Part shown: piece after piece, positions 45,520-58,880 of the stretch | How positions within the stretch are numbered: the first letter of the stretch is position 1 | How the letters are laid out: each line of letters opens with the position of its first letter | The notes under the pieces: model-generated | Database searches by the model: none | What the model saw: only the letters and a program-made list of their open reading frames with translations | Told to the model about the DNA's origin: nothing | Program-made: the position numbers and the translations under genes | NCBI GenBank assembly: GCA_028023455.1 | Contig: JAQFVV010000315.1 | Span: 416,501-480,500 of the forward strand | Reading direction: 5' to 3' | DNA length: 64,000 bases | Origin: Epiperipatus broadwayi | Taxonomy: Eukaryota > Onychophora > Udeonychophora > Euonychophora > Peripatidae

Positions 45520-48500
45520 TATATATATATACTAAATGAATAGGTTAATTGTATACATACGATTTTACATAATAGATTGAGTCTGTGTCTATAAGCTTAT
45601 AAACACACACACACACATATATATATATTAATAAACTATTGTGTTCTTATAGATGCAATAGAATGTAAAAGAACAAAATTCAAAAAGTCATTTTACCTCT
45701 TTAATTAAGATCTTATAATGTTAGGATAAAGTATTATGCGCCCATTAATTTGTCAAGCATTACCTTTATTGACATTTTATTATCGTTAAATTCACCAATG
45801 TAGAATAATGATACTGTAGAAAAGTTTAATAGGGTCGTCTATTAGAAATAAAAACAGTAACTTTTGTCAAAATAACAATACATAGAATAAATAAAGTTAA
45901 TATAAAATACAACTGGTTTTGATGAATAGCATTGAAGAGATCCCAGATGGTGGGTGAAAATTTCACACATATATATAATTTCCGAACATTACCAAAACAA
46001 CAGGAATTAAATACTTTTCTGAGATTGATTCATTTTTTTATTTATACATTATATGTTGTACATCATTTTAGCAAATGTCTTTGGTTTTTCATTTTTACTT
46101 TATATGTAATTATTTTTAACAATCTTTTAAAATAGAGCCACACGAGCCTTTTACTTATTTAAAAGATGTCAGATATATCATTTGTTTAGTGATCTGTTCT
46201 TTTTACATTAATATTCTATTAACCAATAAAATATCACGATTCAACATAATTCCTGCTTACATATTGCTGTATATTATTAAAATTTTGAACATACGAATAT
46301 GAAATTCTTAGATAGAACTGGTAGAAAACACTTATTAAAGCTTTTTTTTTCAACATATCAAAAAAAATATTGAATGTTAATTTAGTCTATATAAAAATAG
46401 CCATATTGTATTTTTATCTAAATTATTAGTTTTATAGCGCTTGTATTGTTGACTACAGCTTCTAATCAGTGTTATTAATTTTTACTCTCATTATTTTTAA
46501 ATCCTTTTAACATATCTCCAATCAATTTATCATTATTTTTTGGTTTTTCTATATTTTTTGTAATACTGTGAGCTTTGACATATCCTTTTCAACATACAAA
46601 CACTATTTTCATAATCTAGATGACTTATATAATCTTTATTTATAATTATTTCATTGCTATCTAATAAAAAAAACCCATTAACAAGTGTTAAATTTTTTGC
46701 ACTGATTCACTTGACAACATCCCTTTTATATATACCAATTAATGATTATTATTAATTATTTATTAGGTAAAAAAATTATCATATCATTTTTATGCCAGTT
46801 ATAAAATTTAAACTTAATTAAAAACATATTATTCTTGATACATATAACACCACAAAATAATTAATTAAACGTCATCCTTGCTATTTTTTCATGTATTGAA
46901 AAACATGTAATCAGCCTATGTTAATTTAATTATGTTTAAAGGCATTATTTAGATCACATTCTCAATTACAAGACTTATAACCCTAGGGATGATGTTTTAT
47001 TTACTCAGTCAATTTCAGAAAAACTAAAATCAGTCTTTTTGCAAATCTACAAATATAATGCAAAATGGAAACCCATAATTATTAGTTTTTATTTATAACT
47101 TTTTAATCACAATGTATACCAAGTAATTGTGCTATTTTAGATGGATTGAGTTGAATATTCTTAATAGAGATTTGCCTATCACACATATAATTTATAGAAG
47201 ATTCATGAGCTGTTAAGTTTTATTTTATTTTTTTTTTCAATTTTCAAATAGTAATATATATCCTTATTTTCTTTATTTAACTAATCTAACTATTATTTTT
47301 ATAACTGATAGATGACTTATTGAAAGAATATAATTTTCACTTCAGTATTTTATGGAGATGCCAATCATTCAGTCTATCCATATTGATAGTTTTTTTTTAT
47401 TTCTCATTCAAAACGTATATTCTTTATTATATCAGTTTAGCAAATTACAGACTTAAACTACATTTTCTATTCATTTAAATATAATTCAGTTATGCTTTAA
47501 TACCATGACCATTTAAATTTTTGATTTTTTCTTCCAAAAAAAATAATCATTCAACATCATAACAGGTCAAATATTTTCCCTGGTGACACTTTTTTTTGTT
47601 TCAAAGTTTTTTAGTATTAAACATTTTTGTCTATCAGAATTCAAAAAAATGGACTTAATTTTGTAGAAATACACATTATAAACAAACAAAAACATTTTAA
47701 AATCATGTTTATATTGTTTAAATATTAAAATAATGAGTGCATAATAAGAGCAAATAATATTTTCATCATTGAATGGTGAGTAAAAGCAGATCGATTAAAA
47801 AAAAAAATAAACAAAATTTTTGTGATGGAAATTTATTTTGAGTAAATGTAAATTTCTAATCAATTTATCCAATTCTGCTTTAGAATATTGAAAATTGTTT
47901 TATAATTTTAGAATATCTCAAGAAATTCTAACACAGAGTCAGTAATGACGTTTAGCAATTAGTTTCACAAGGCTTGATGAACGGTAACACCATTATTTTC
48001 TTTGTTAACATTATGTTTGAAATCACTACCATTTATTTTTAAAAACAAAATGCATACATATAAAATAAAATAGTAATCTTGTATATTTTGGATTTTTGTT
48101 AGATATTACAAAATTATTGTGTAAACATAATGTCTAATCTTAATAAACTTTGCGAAAAAATATCTTAAGGTATTCAAATATTTACTCATAAAAATCTCAC
48201 TACTGATATTGAAATGAATTATAAAAAGTCAAACATCAAACTCATGCAGGCAAGACGAAAATACTTTGACCTTTCAGAATCATTAATTATACTAATCTTT
48301 CCAGCTTTTTTAAAATTAAAATATCATTATTAGAAAGTATGTGATTTTGCAGATTTAAAAAATCTACCAAATAACTGAAAAGATGTCTGAACAGGATTTG
48401 TCCAACCAAGACTTTCATATGGCTTTAAGAAAAAGTTAATATTTCTACAATATTTTCTTTTTCATGTTGCATTTCTCTTTTATTGATCTTATTATTTTAA

Positions 48501-49510
48501 TTTGAAAATATATTAATTATATTAAAAATATTCTGAACTTATGTACAGAAGTAATGCATTTTTTTTTTATAAAAATTGACCACTTAAAAACTAAAAGTAT
48601 TTTTTGCTTAATAATATCTTATACTAAAATGAACTTTGCCTTATTTTTTATCAATCTATATACAGTTACTTATTTCTTGTTTTTATAATGAATTTATTTT
48701 ATTTTTCTTCCAATAAATATATTTTTAAAAATAAAGTATACGAATAATGTTCAACCAATTGATTCATCACCTTCTTGTTACTAATTTCACATATTTTAAT
48801 AATCTCTATTTATATAATTTTGCTTTTAGTTATTTTTTAAAAATTGGAAAAAAAAACCCTTTCTGTAAACTTGAGATAGTTATAAAAACGATCATATAAT
48901 ATCGATAAACAAACAAAGCTTAATAAAGTTTATGCCTAAACTAAAAAAAAATTAAATATAAAGCACTTCTATAAATCATTTCTAAATACCAAACAATTCC
49001 ACAATGAAAAGTTTCATTAATATTTAATACTAAGAAGAATAGCAATAATATTTTCAATAAATTTAAAACTATTCAAAACATGATACTTTATGATATGTAA
49101 AAATTGTTATTAAAAAGCATTAAATTATAGAAACTTTTAAATTGTGATGTAGAGAAGAATAAAGAAAAAAAAACAATTTGTGTTGTGGATATCCAATCAT
49201 ATTAAAGTTAAAGTTTGATTTGAAAGTCAAAGAATAAAGGTAGAATTGATTTATTTTGATTATAATATGTAACAATATGAATTTTTAAAAATATATAGGG
49301 AACAAAAAATGGACCCTAAAATGAATATAAAAACCAGTAATGAGATGAATAGATTTCATCAATGCAATGTGAATGTATTACTTAAAAAGTCAGAAAAACT
49401 AAACAAGCAATATGATTTTTGAAAAATGTTTGTTACATGTTTGAACACCAGCAATGAAATTGTTGATTGTTTTTGAGATTGAGATTGTCTAAGTATTAAC
49501 TGGCTTTTAA

Positions 49511-49512
<2 letters not shown>
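45520..49512. other. AT-rich non-coding
   Basis: Begins with short (TA)n and (CA)n runs (45,517-45,630). No supported gene in the remainder. Confidence 0.5.
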
Positions 49513-49603
<91 letters not shown>

Positions 49604-49640
49604 CAAAAAAAGACCTATAAATTCATATATATATATATAT
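49513..49640. repeat. (AT)n microsatellites
   Basis: A run of about 89 bases (49,513-49,601) and a shorter one at about 49,625-49,640. Confidence 0.97.
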
Positions 49641-49896
49641 AATATTCAATGTCTGTATTTTTTCAAAGCAATATACATAATTATATAATAAAATATTTAT
49701 AAATACAGTAATTAGATAATTAATAATTTTATCCACTTAGGAGTGCTTTTGATTATCCTAGTAATCTTTGTCAACTAAGACTTTGAAAGGCTAATCTTCC
49801 CACAATTCTGTGATCTTAACATTTGCTGATTGCCTGTTAATGAAGTCATGTTTGTATTTGTATATTGGCATAGCTTACTTTATTTTCATTTTATTG

Positions 49897-50716
49897 TTAT
49901 TTTTTTTTTTTAATTTGCAATATGTTTACATTTTTAAAATTGAAGTCATAACCATAAATACGTGACTTATTATAGTTGTAAAAAACAGATGCTGAAATAT
50001 TATGATCTAATTTTACAATTTGTTTTGATTTCTGAACCCATTTTAATAACAGCAAGTGCTCTTTAATTCCGTTTTCTAATGTACAATTCAATTCACTTAT
50101 ATATCCACTACCACATCTACATATCCATTTATAAATGATACAATATTTATTTATAAATGAGGTTTTACCTTTAGAGTTATTTATTAATTTGTTTAATGTA
50201 GGAGATGTGTAAAATGCAATATCACACATACCTTTATACATTTTCCTTATAAAATTTACTTGATCATTTGAAATATATGGTATTGATATCCATATTTTTT
50301 TGAATAGTAGGAGAATCAATAAATTTATTGAAATTGTTATTCTTATATTTTGTATTAAAATCTCTAATAACATTCCATATTTGATTATAATTGTAGCTAA
50401 CATTAAACAATTCATTCGAATATATTTCAATATTTTTGCCTTTATCCGATGAATATTTGAAAACACTATTATTTCTAAATAAGAAGGACTTCAAACCTGC
50501 AATTTTGTGTGACATTGACAATCTTGATTTATATGGAATGTAACTCCTTTTTACTATTGGTTTAATTGTCATACAGTAATCCAGCTTACAATTATTTCTA
50601 GTTATTTTAAGATCAAGACACTGAACACACATTAAATTTTTATCTGCTTTTATCACTTTTAGACCATTTACACCATTTAATTCTTTAAACAACTCATTAA
50701 TTATATTTAAATCGTT
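49897..50716 (-). pseudogene. Penelope-like element fragment, third family, frameshifted
   Basis: In sense order: FKELNGVNGLKVIKADKN and CLDLKITRNN (the FLDL-type block after RT motif C), SYIPYKSRLSMSHKIAGLKS (compare RYLHFHSHHHP in the palindrome PLE), YNYNQIWNVIRDF; then after a frameshift near 50,290, ISIPYISNDQVNFIRKMYKG and the GIY-YIG domain YKWICRCGSGYISELNCTLE with IKEH, and KLDHNISASV, ending near 49,897. The RT catalytic core is missing (5' truncation). The endonuclease has YISE where YIGE is usual. Sequence and family are clearly different from the palindrome PLEs. Confidence 0.7.
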
Positions 50717-50734
50717 TAAAAGGCCTAAAATGAA

Positions 50735-50850
50735 TAAAACAGATGAAAAGGTAAATAATCACCAATAAACATATTTTGTGCTAAAACAGCATCTACATAC
50801 ATATATACAAACAGTGCTCAAATTTATATTAAAATAGCCAATATTCATAG
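50735..50850 (-). repeat. hammerhead-bearing repeat, decayed copy 4, just upstream of a PLE
   Basis: Minus-strand landmarks GAGCACTGTTTGTATATATG, GCTGTTTTAGCAC, TTTATTGGTGATTATTTACC and TTTTCATCTG match the copies at 39-43 kb. CTGATGA has been lost and GAAA reads AAAA. It sits directly 5' of the PLE fragment at 49,897-50,716 in the same orientation, as a PLE terminal repeat would. Confidence 0.6.
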
Positions 50851-51324
50851 CTGCAACCTAAACATATTGAAAAATTCGATACTATCTTATATCTTTTGAA
50901 TTTTACATAACAATTCTATGCTATAAATTTGTCTATTTGTGGCTAACTTTAAAAATACATGTATGTATCTAACCTTAAATATAATTTAAGAATTATTTCC
51001 AAGGCAGTATTATATGGTTTAAATAAATATCACAAGTCAGCAAGAGCGAAAGACCTTATACAATTCATTATTGTTGTGGAATTATATCTAAGTCTTGCAA
51101 ACCTTAAATATACTGTTTTCTATAAATAAAAAAAAAGATAAATATGACAAATATCTAAAATAGCCAATCTTCTTTGGAAAAAATAATATTATTAACTAAA
51201 TATCTTTATTATTTCATACCTTCGTTGTTTGTACATCAAGCAGAAAATAATACCTTGATCTTAAATAATATTTCTACAGTCCAATTTTTATTATCCCACA
51301 CTCATAAGATGTACATTTTATACT

Positions 51325-51440
51325 TAGTTAGATCTCATCAGTTGGGCCAAATCACAATCTACTGTAATCAGACTTACTAATGTGTGCTGGTTCAGCATGT
51401 AGTGTGTATATAGAAGCTCATATATACTTATTCACTTATA
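51325..51440. repeat. hammerhead-bearing repeat, decayed head-to-head copies 5a and 5b
   Basis: 51,325-51,362 is a minus-oriented piece (GATTTGGCCCAACTGATGAG on the sense strand, with an intact CTGATGA). 51,363-51,440 is a plus-oriented piece with a perfect stem II TGCT-GGTTC-AGCA but a decayed core (CTAATGT, GTAG). The two are joined with essentially no spacer, another head-to-head join. Confidence 0.5.
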
Positions 51441-51635
51441 TTTGGTTATATATTTATGATTACAACCCTTCATAAATTTTTCAAAGTGGATAGAAATCAC
51501 TCTCTACCTTGTGAGAATGGTGTTGTAAAAATTATACTACAGAAATATTATTCCCAAAGTGGATAATCTTTAATTTAATGAGCAACTAATGAAAATTATT
51601 GATATACTTTTATTAAGAGATTTGCATTAGAGTTG

Positions 51636-51720
51636 TGAGACTTATCAATTGGTTTAAATCACCATGTCTTGGTGTGATAAAATTATGTATAAGTGATTGT
51701 GATTTTGGCCAACTAAACAG
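51636..51720 (-). repeat. hammerhead-bearing repeat, decayed copy 6
   Basis: Minus strand reads GTGATTTAAACCAATTGATAAG, matching GTAATCTGGACCAACTGATGA with several changes (20-base core: GTGATTTAAACCAATTGATA). Only this part is recognisable. Confidence 0.35.
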
Positions 51721-52366
51721 TTTGTTGCAATTTATATGGATGTTATTTAATTCATTAAGATTTGGCAGATTTTATAGTTGTTTTGCATATAGTGATTCAA
51801 AGCTTTCAAAAATGTTGCAATAATTATGAAATAAAGGTAAGGAAGTTGATTTAATAGAAAATACTAAAATATCATAATTCAATAGTTTTTCTCATAATCA
51901 TGCAATAAAAAAAGTAAACTTCAAATACTTTATAATATAATAAATGAAATGAGTCGTAACATTAAACTAGGGGTAGGGGTTCTTTTGATATAACAATCTT
52001 ATCTTTAAAATTATGTTTATATGTTTGAAATTCAAGGTTTTAAATATTAGATTTTACTAAAGAATACACGATTTGAGTATGTAACAGAAAAGCAATATAG
52101 ATAACTTAGATTAGTCATTGTAGAATGAAAAGATTTACTTTAAAAGAGACCAGAAAAAATCAAAAGCAATATATGACAGTGAAAAAAATGGTATTACAGA
52201 AAAGATTACAAAAATTAAGAGAATGAAATAAAGATGGGATGGAAATATTGCTGGAAAAATAATAACTGGATATATGAATTATTAGATTGATTCACAAGAG
52301 TTCCTAAAGATGTATAAGACATTAAAACATAAGATGAATTATTGAAATAAAAAAGTTTGATGATCA

Positions 52367-53002
52367 TGATCATCAACCATTATCAATTCATTGAAGGATG
52401 AAGGTCTTTCTAAGTTTATTTCATCTTATCCAATCTTTACCTACTCTTCTCCACATCACCCCTGCATACTTTCTTATTTCATCCATCCATCTCACATGGT
52501 GTCTCTTACTGGGTCTTTTACATTCTTTTGGAATCCAGTCTAAAATTTTAAATGTCCATCTATTATCATCTCTTCTAGCAATATGCCCAGCCCAACTCCA
52601 CTTCAGTCTTTTAATTTTTTCAATGAGGCCAGTAACACCTGTTTGTTCTCATACCAATATATTACATTTTTGATATTTTCCTGTTACTCCCAATGTGAAT
52701 CTATCCATACTTCTTTGAGTAGTCTGAAGTCTCTGTATTGCTCTTTTAATAAGTTTTCAAGTCTCAGATCCATAATTAAGAACTGGCAAAACCCATTTGT
52801 TAAAAACCTTCCTTTTCAAACACATAGGCATATTTTCTTTTAGTATCAAGTTATTTCTACCAAGATCACTCCAAACCAAGTTCAATTCTATGATTACTTT
52901 TATCCATTATTTTTCCATCTGTATTAATATTCTCACCAAGGTGTTTGTAACTTTTAATTTCTTCTAATTCATCATAATCAATCTTTATTTTCATATTTTG
53001 CT
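52367..53002 (-). pseudogene. RTE copy D, 5'-truncated 3' end
   Basis: Matches the last 640 bp of copy A: on the plus strand ATCATCAACCATTATCAAT (end of element), CACATGGTGTCTCTTACTGG, GCCCAGCCCAACTCCACTTC and up to CATATTTTG at about 53,002, where similarity stops. It encodes decayed pieces of the WAGH-containing C-terminal domain. 5' truncation is usual for LINE insertions. Confidence 0.85.
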
Positions 53003-54970
53003 CAAATATATTACTCTATTTTACAATATATAACATTTATAATTTATTGTATTTTAAGTGTGAACATGATTACTGTTGCTTAGCATGGATAATGATCTAT
53101 AAATGTAATCACATTATTAAAAAAGCATAAACCAATATTGCTTATTTTGACAATGTTTTGTGAAAATGGTGCATGCTATGCATTTTTATTCCCATAATAA
53201 AAAATTACAAATAATGAAGGGTTAATAAAGTTGTATAATGCATTTACGTTGCTATCAAATAAAAAGAGGAATCACTTTTCATAAAAAAAAATACTAAGAA
53301 AATTAAAATGGTACAAAAGTTTTTATATATACAATTGTGTTAATGGATAACCTGAACCTAATTATTTTAAAAGAACTATCCAAAAATTGATAACATATTA
53401 AATATTCATATCAAAAATAGAAGAATAAAAATAAAATTAGTAGTTATTTTAAAACATTTACATGACTTAGTAATTTTATTTAACTCCTGAAGTGAATAAA
53501 GTCAAGTATAATACATTGAAGTAAATCATTATAAAATAGCTTACCAACAATAAGTAATCAACTTATGACAGATAGAGAAAAAGAATATGTGATAGTGAAT
53601 AACAAATAGATCATATAAAATTAAAATGCAATTGTTTATTGAAGGATAATCATTTTTTATTTTCTATATAGAGAAAAAAATTGACATAAAAATGTCTCTA
53701 ATAACTTTTAAATAATATACTATTAACCGCGTTAATGTTTGTATTAAAATTTAATATATGCGTTTGAAAATATAATCAATTACCGAGAAAAAAATAATAA
53801 TTATTATAAAAAAATTATAATTAATATATATTCGCAAAACTGAAATATAATCAAAATCATAAAATTATAAAAGGCAAATTAATAATAATTCCATAAACAT
53901 AAAATAATTAAAGAATATTTATGCTTCCTTTAGAATATTAATTTTATTAAAATCAAAAGAAAAAAATTGAGATATTTTAAAATATTAATATGATGTCAAA
54001 TATGTGTAAAATTAATAACCTTACTTGCGAGCTGAATGAACATTACTAACAATGAATATAAATTAAAACTTATTGGTTCATTAAACTAGCGAACTTAAAA
54101 CATAAAATATTTGGTCTTTTATAAATTAAATGTATAGTCAATTGTCTTGTAATTAACTATAAAAAAGAATCACTTATACGAAGTACATAAAGGACCAGAT
54201 TAGATAATATTGTGCTTACTACACATTCACAAATTATGTGAAGAATTGACTGCATATAAATAGAAGAGTTAGGTGTAGTCAGTTTTAATTTTTCAGTTGA
54301 AATCTTCATCCATGTAAATAATTAATTGTATTAAAGTTATAGATTATAAGATTGCAAATAAAAATCGAGAGAAAATCAAAAATTTCATGGATTTTTATTT
54401 AATCAAAGGCAAATTTTGTGGACATATAGCAAATGAAATTGTAATTCTAATAATTTATCTGTAACTCTAAATTTGAGATATCAGCCAGAGACATGGTTAA
54501 ATCTATAAAAATATTGGTTGTGGTACTTTTTTTTGTATTATTATTTTTTCCCTAGCTATGTAGCCATAAAATAAATATAAAATAAGAACATACAGCTAAG
54601 TCTCTTAATATCTAAAAAAAGAATAATTAGTTAGTTTATCTATAACATATTGCCTACTAGAAGATGTTGAAAATCAAAACAACTATCAAACTCAAAAATA
54701 AATGCTTCATTACAGTAAAAAATAATGTGATATGTGGAAACTCTAAGAGAACTAACTTAGACTGTCTATACTATATTTGCTTTAAGGAAATCACATGAAA
54801 TTCACAAATTTTAAGTATTAATTTTGAAAATTAAATTTTATATATAGTTTAAAGAGTTTACTCTGTAAGTATTCAAATTTTGAATAGTTTTTCTAGTAAT
54901 CGTTAAGATTTAGAATCATTTTCTATGGCAAAGTCTAAGATTTATCATATGCTTAAATTTTGCAATAATA
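53003..54970. other. AT-rich non-coding
   Basis: No gene seen. Confidence 0.5.
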
Positions 54971-54974
54971 TATA

Positions 54975-55012
54975 TATATATTTCAACCAGCAGACCGGTT
55001 TTCATCCTCATG
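54975..55012 (-). ncRNA. hammerhead-like motif, family 3, minus copy
   Basis: Minus strand: AGGATGA (last five core bases kept), A, AACCGG-TCTG-CTGGTT (six-pair stem II with one G-T), GAAA, then ATATAT. The first two core bases differ from CTGATGA and no good stem I is evident. Confidence 0.35.
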
Positions 55013-55191
55013 GAATGAATATGAATATATGTACTATCACATTTTTGAATTACATGGTTTTCCTAGGGATTTGTTTTTTTTATTTCCTAAATAATTATTT
55101 TTTGTATCCTAAATAATTATTTTATAGATGGACTAGCTTGAAGTAGAATAAATATAAAAAAATATATCTGCATAAGATATATATATATCCA

Positions 55192-55217
55192 TCCTGCAGT
55201 GGATTGATAATGGTTGA
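55192..55217 (+). repeat. RTE 3'-end scrap
   Basis: CCTGCAGTGGATTGATAATGG, the last coding bases of the RTE family (20-base core CTGCAGTGGATTGATAATGG), followed by (TA)n instead of (TGA)n. It lies head to head with RTE copy B, which starts at 55,814 on the other strand. Confidence 0.65.
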
Positions 55218-55445
<228 letters not shown>

Positions 55446-55621
55446 TATGTATGGTTTTAGTTTTTTAAAATAAGTTTTTTATGAATGAATTAATTTGGTA
55501 TTTTTTATACAAAGTTTTGTATCTATATATTACAAAGTTTTTAAAGATTTTTAGCCTATAGGAATTTATTTTGTTATGTGATACGTAACTGTCTACAATA
55601 TCTTAGCCCTTAATTTCTGTA

Positions 55622-55682
55622 AATAGCCATTTTGCTTTCTGATGAAATCCAGTCTGCTGGTATAAATATTAAAGCAGTTTTA
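55622..55682 (+). ncRNA. hammerhead-like motif, family 3, plus copy
   Basis: Exact CTGATGA (55,639-55,645), then a stem II of CCAG-TCTG-CTGG, then TAAA in place of GAAA, and a five-pair stem I candidate GCTTT/AAAGC flanking the core. Same loop (TCTG) and stem as the minus-strand motif at 54,975-55,012, in inverted orientation. Confidence 0.45.
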
Positions 55683-55731
55683 TAGAAACAATTCTGTGTT
55701 TTTATTGTTTTTATTTTTCCTTTAATTAGTT

Positions 55732-55771
55732 CATATATATATATATATATATATATATAACTATATTATAG

Positions 55772-55813
<42 letters not shown>
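55732..55813. repeat. (AT)n microsatellites
   Basis: Two runs, 55,732-55,759 and 55,774-55,813; the second abuts the 3' end of RTE copy B. Confidence 0.97.
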
Positions 55814-55815
<2 letters not shown>

Positions 55816-57468
55816 TCAACCATTATCAATCCACTGCAGGATGAAGGTCTCTCCAATTTTAATCCATTGTTTCAGTATTTAGCTTCTCTTTTCCACATTA
55901 CCCGTGCACACTTTTTTATTTTATCCATGCATCTCACATGTGGTCATTTTCTGGGTCTTCTACCATCTCTTGAAATCCAGTTTAAAATTCCAATTGTCCA
56001 TCTATTATCATCTCTTCTAACAATATGTACAACCCAACTCCACTTCAGTCTTTTATTTTTTTCAATGAGATCAGTAACACCTGTTTGTTCTCTTACTCAT
56101 ACATTGCATTTTCAATCTCTTCTTGTTACTTCCAACCTTTCATCTCTCCATACATCTTTGAGTGGTCTGAAATTTCTGTATTGCTCTTATATTAAGTGTC
56201 CAAGTCTCAGATGCATAAGTAAGAACTGGAAAAAACACATTTATTAAAAAACCTTCCTCTTTAAAACACATAGGCATATTTCCTTTTAATATCAAGTTAT
56301 TTCTACCAAAAGCACTCCAACCAAGTTTAATTCTATGATTAATTTTATCTATTATGTTTCCATCTGTATAAATAATCTGACCAAGGTATTTGTAACTATT
56401 AACTTCTTCTACCTCATCATAATAAATTTTTATTTTTATATTTTGTGAAAACCTATTGAACATTATTTTAGTCTTTTTAACATTTATCTTTAGTAATACT
56501 TTCCCAGTTTCATCAGATAATTTCTGTAACATTTTTTTAGCTCTTAAGCATTATTTACAAAAACAACTACATCATCCGCAAAATCTAAATGACAAAAAAT
56601 AATCTCCATTTATTTCACTCCTTTACCATACCATTTTAATCTACAAAATACTTATTGCAGCACTGCTGTAAAAGGTTTTGGAGATATGGAGTCACTCTGT
56701 CTTATACCCTTTTCAATGTTGATTTTCCTACTATCATTGTGTAATTTAATTATTGCTCTAGCATTTTTATAAATATTCTTTAAAATATGACAATATCCTG
56801 GATCTATACCTTATGATCCAATGCTTTAATCACTGAAAAAATGTTTATAGAATCAACTACATTATCATAATCTAAAAATCCTAAGCATAATGTCAACTCA
56901 TATTCATTTGTCCATTCTATAATCTCTCTCAATAGCTGGATATTATCTACTGTACTAAAACCACTTTTAAATCCAGTTTGTTTTCTTGGTTGGTGGATAT
57001 CCAGTGTTTCATGTAGATGAGTTGTAATTATCTTAGTAAAAAATTTGTATAAAACTGATAAAAGACTGATAGGTCTGTAATTTCTAATATCTTCTTTATC
57101 ACCTTTTTTAAATATTAATATTAATACTGCATTCTTCCAATCATCTGCTACATCTTTATCATTTAGACATTTGGTATATAACTTTGCTAAAAAAAATTAT
57201 ATTTCTTCACCTGCTTTTTTAATAAATCAATTATAATTCCATCATTACCTGGAGCCTTCCCTTTCTTCATAACTTTAATCACATGTCTCACTTTCCCATT
57301 CAAAATTCTGGGCAATTCAGAAGATATAGTAGGTATAGGAGGCACTTGTTATTTATTACTATATAATTCTTGATAGAAGTCTTCTACACATTTCATAATG
57401 TCATCTCTCTTTTTACTAGTAATGACATCTTTTTTTTCTTATTACAGATGTAAATTTCATACCAATAC
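55814..57468 (-). pseudogene. RTE copy B, reverse transcriptase and 3' part
   Basis: Matches copy A from its 3' end to the endonuclease-RT linker. Decayed RT motifs are readable in different frames, including a FADD motif C on the minus strand near 56,575 (copy A has FAVD), INVKKTKIMFN and YKYLGQIIYTDG (56,140-56,532), and ILKGNMPMCF. Many frameshifts and stops. Its 3' end lies directly in an (AT)n run without the (TGA)n tail of copy A. Confidence 0.85.
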
Positions 57469-58126
57469 TGGAGCAGTCAATCTTGGATTAAGATTGTGCT
57501 TTATGTTTCTACCTACTAACCCAGATTCAAACCCCTATATCCTATCCCGCTCCTTTTGTCGAATATATATTTTCATGTATATATTTGGAATCCGCACCTA
57601 AATTTATAGTTTAACTAACAATATTTATGATTATTAATTCTATTATTAATTATTAGTTTTTTTTTTACTAAAGTATTATAGGTGTGATTCAAATATATAC
57701 ATAGGAGCAAAATTACTAAAAAAAGATTGATTTTTTTGTAAATATTTTATTATACTTCATTTTTTAAACTTTTTCTTTTTAAAGTACTTTTTCTATTAAA
57801 CTGTATATTTTTATAAAATCCAATATGGAAGATGCTGCAGTAATTGTCTAAAAATAATTAAGGGTTGGAAGCACTATTGTTTTAATGTGGGGAAGGTATT
57901 TTAATTAAAATTTTTACTTAAAATGGGATTAAGATTAGAAATACTTTTGTTAAAAACATGTTGTCAAATCTATTTCTAATCTGGAAATAGATTTGAATTT
58001 ATTTTTGGACGTTATCTTACAGTTGCATCTTCAAAAACAACCGATAAAGAAAAAGTATAAAATGACTGAATTTTGAGTCACAGATTAGATTAGTGACTAT
58101 TGAGAGAATGGATTGTAAAATATTAC

Positions 58127-58222
58127 ATGTTGCTTGAAACTTAAAATGATGTAGCAGTAAATCCCCATCCTTCTCGGCCCTGTTTGGGTCATCATCTGCC
58201 ACTGCTGTAATATCCTGCTGTC
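58127..58222 (-). CDS. candidate exon inside the insertion, gene unknown
   Basis: A GC-richer minus-strand stretch preceded by an excellent acceptor (a long T-rich tract ending CTTCATTTCAG) and open for 31 codons: QQDITAVADDDPNRAEKDGD then LLLHHFKFQAT, up to a CAT/GTAATA donor candidate. The same frame stays open to 58,017 if no splice is used. Acidic, well-mixed composition argues for real coding origin. I do not recognise the protein. It may be a captured or host exon. Confidence 0.35.
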
Positions 58223-58759
58223 CTGAAATGAAGAAAGGTCTAAAAAAAGAACTTTAGAATGCTATTAGAAGTTTCTGCCACCGAAAAACTTGCATTTCAA
58301 TTGCCATCACATGCAATATTTTAAATCGAACTCCTAAAATTGCCAGGTAACTTTTCAAGCCATCACCGCAAACTAAATCTAACCTAACTCATCTATCAAG
58401 ATTCCTTTTAATATATTATTTAACTTTGTTTTTCTTAATATGTAATTTGTTGTTAGTTAATTTCTATATATAATATGTAAATTGCTCTCAAATGATTTCT
58501 TTAAATGTAATTCTATCATATATGCTCTAACTTTCTTTAATTTTGGTGCGGTTAGTTATTTATTACTTGATTATATATATATATGCTTATTTATTATTAT
58601 TATTATTTTGCCAATCTCAAACAAACTGGTGAGCTTAATTTATAAAAATCTTTTCTGTCATTTTTAAGTAAACCTTCATGAAGCAAGTTATTATTGTCCC
58701 CTTTTAAAACATAACACATTATTAATTAATATGCTTGCCAGATTGTTTTACATCAACAT

Positions 58760-58770
58760 TTTGTTTATGC

Positions 58771-58808
<38 letters not shown>

Positions 58809-58822
58809 GCATAAACAAATAT

Positions 58823-58878
<56 letters not shown>
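58760..58878. repeat. (AT)n microsatellites with 19-bp inverted flanks
   Basis: TTTGTTTATGCTTTAATAT (58,760-58,778) and its exact reverse complement (58,801-58,819) flank an AT run. A second AT run covers 58,826-58,878. Confidence 0.9.
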
Positions 58879-58880
<2 letters not shown>

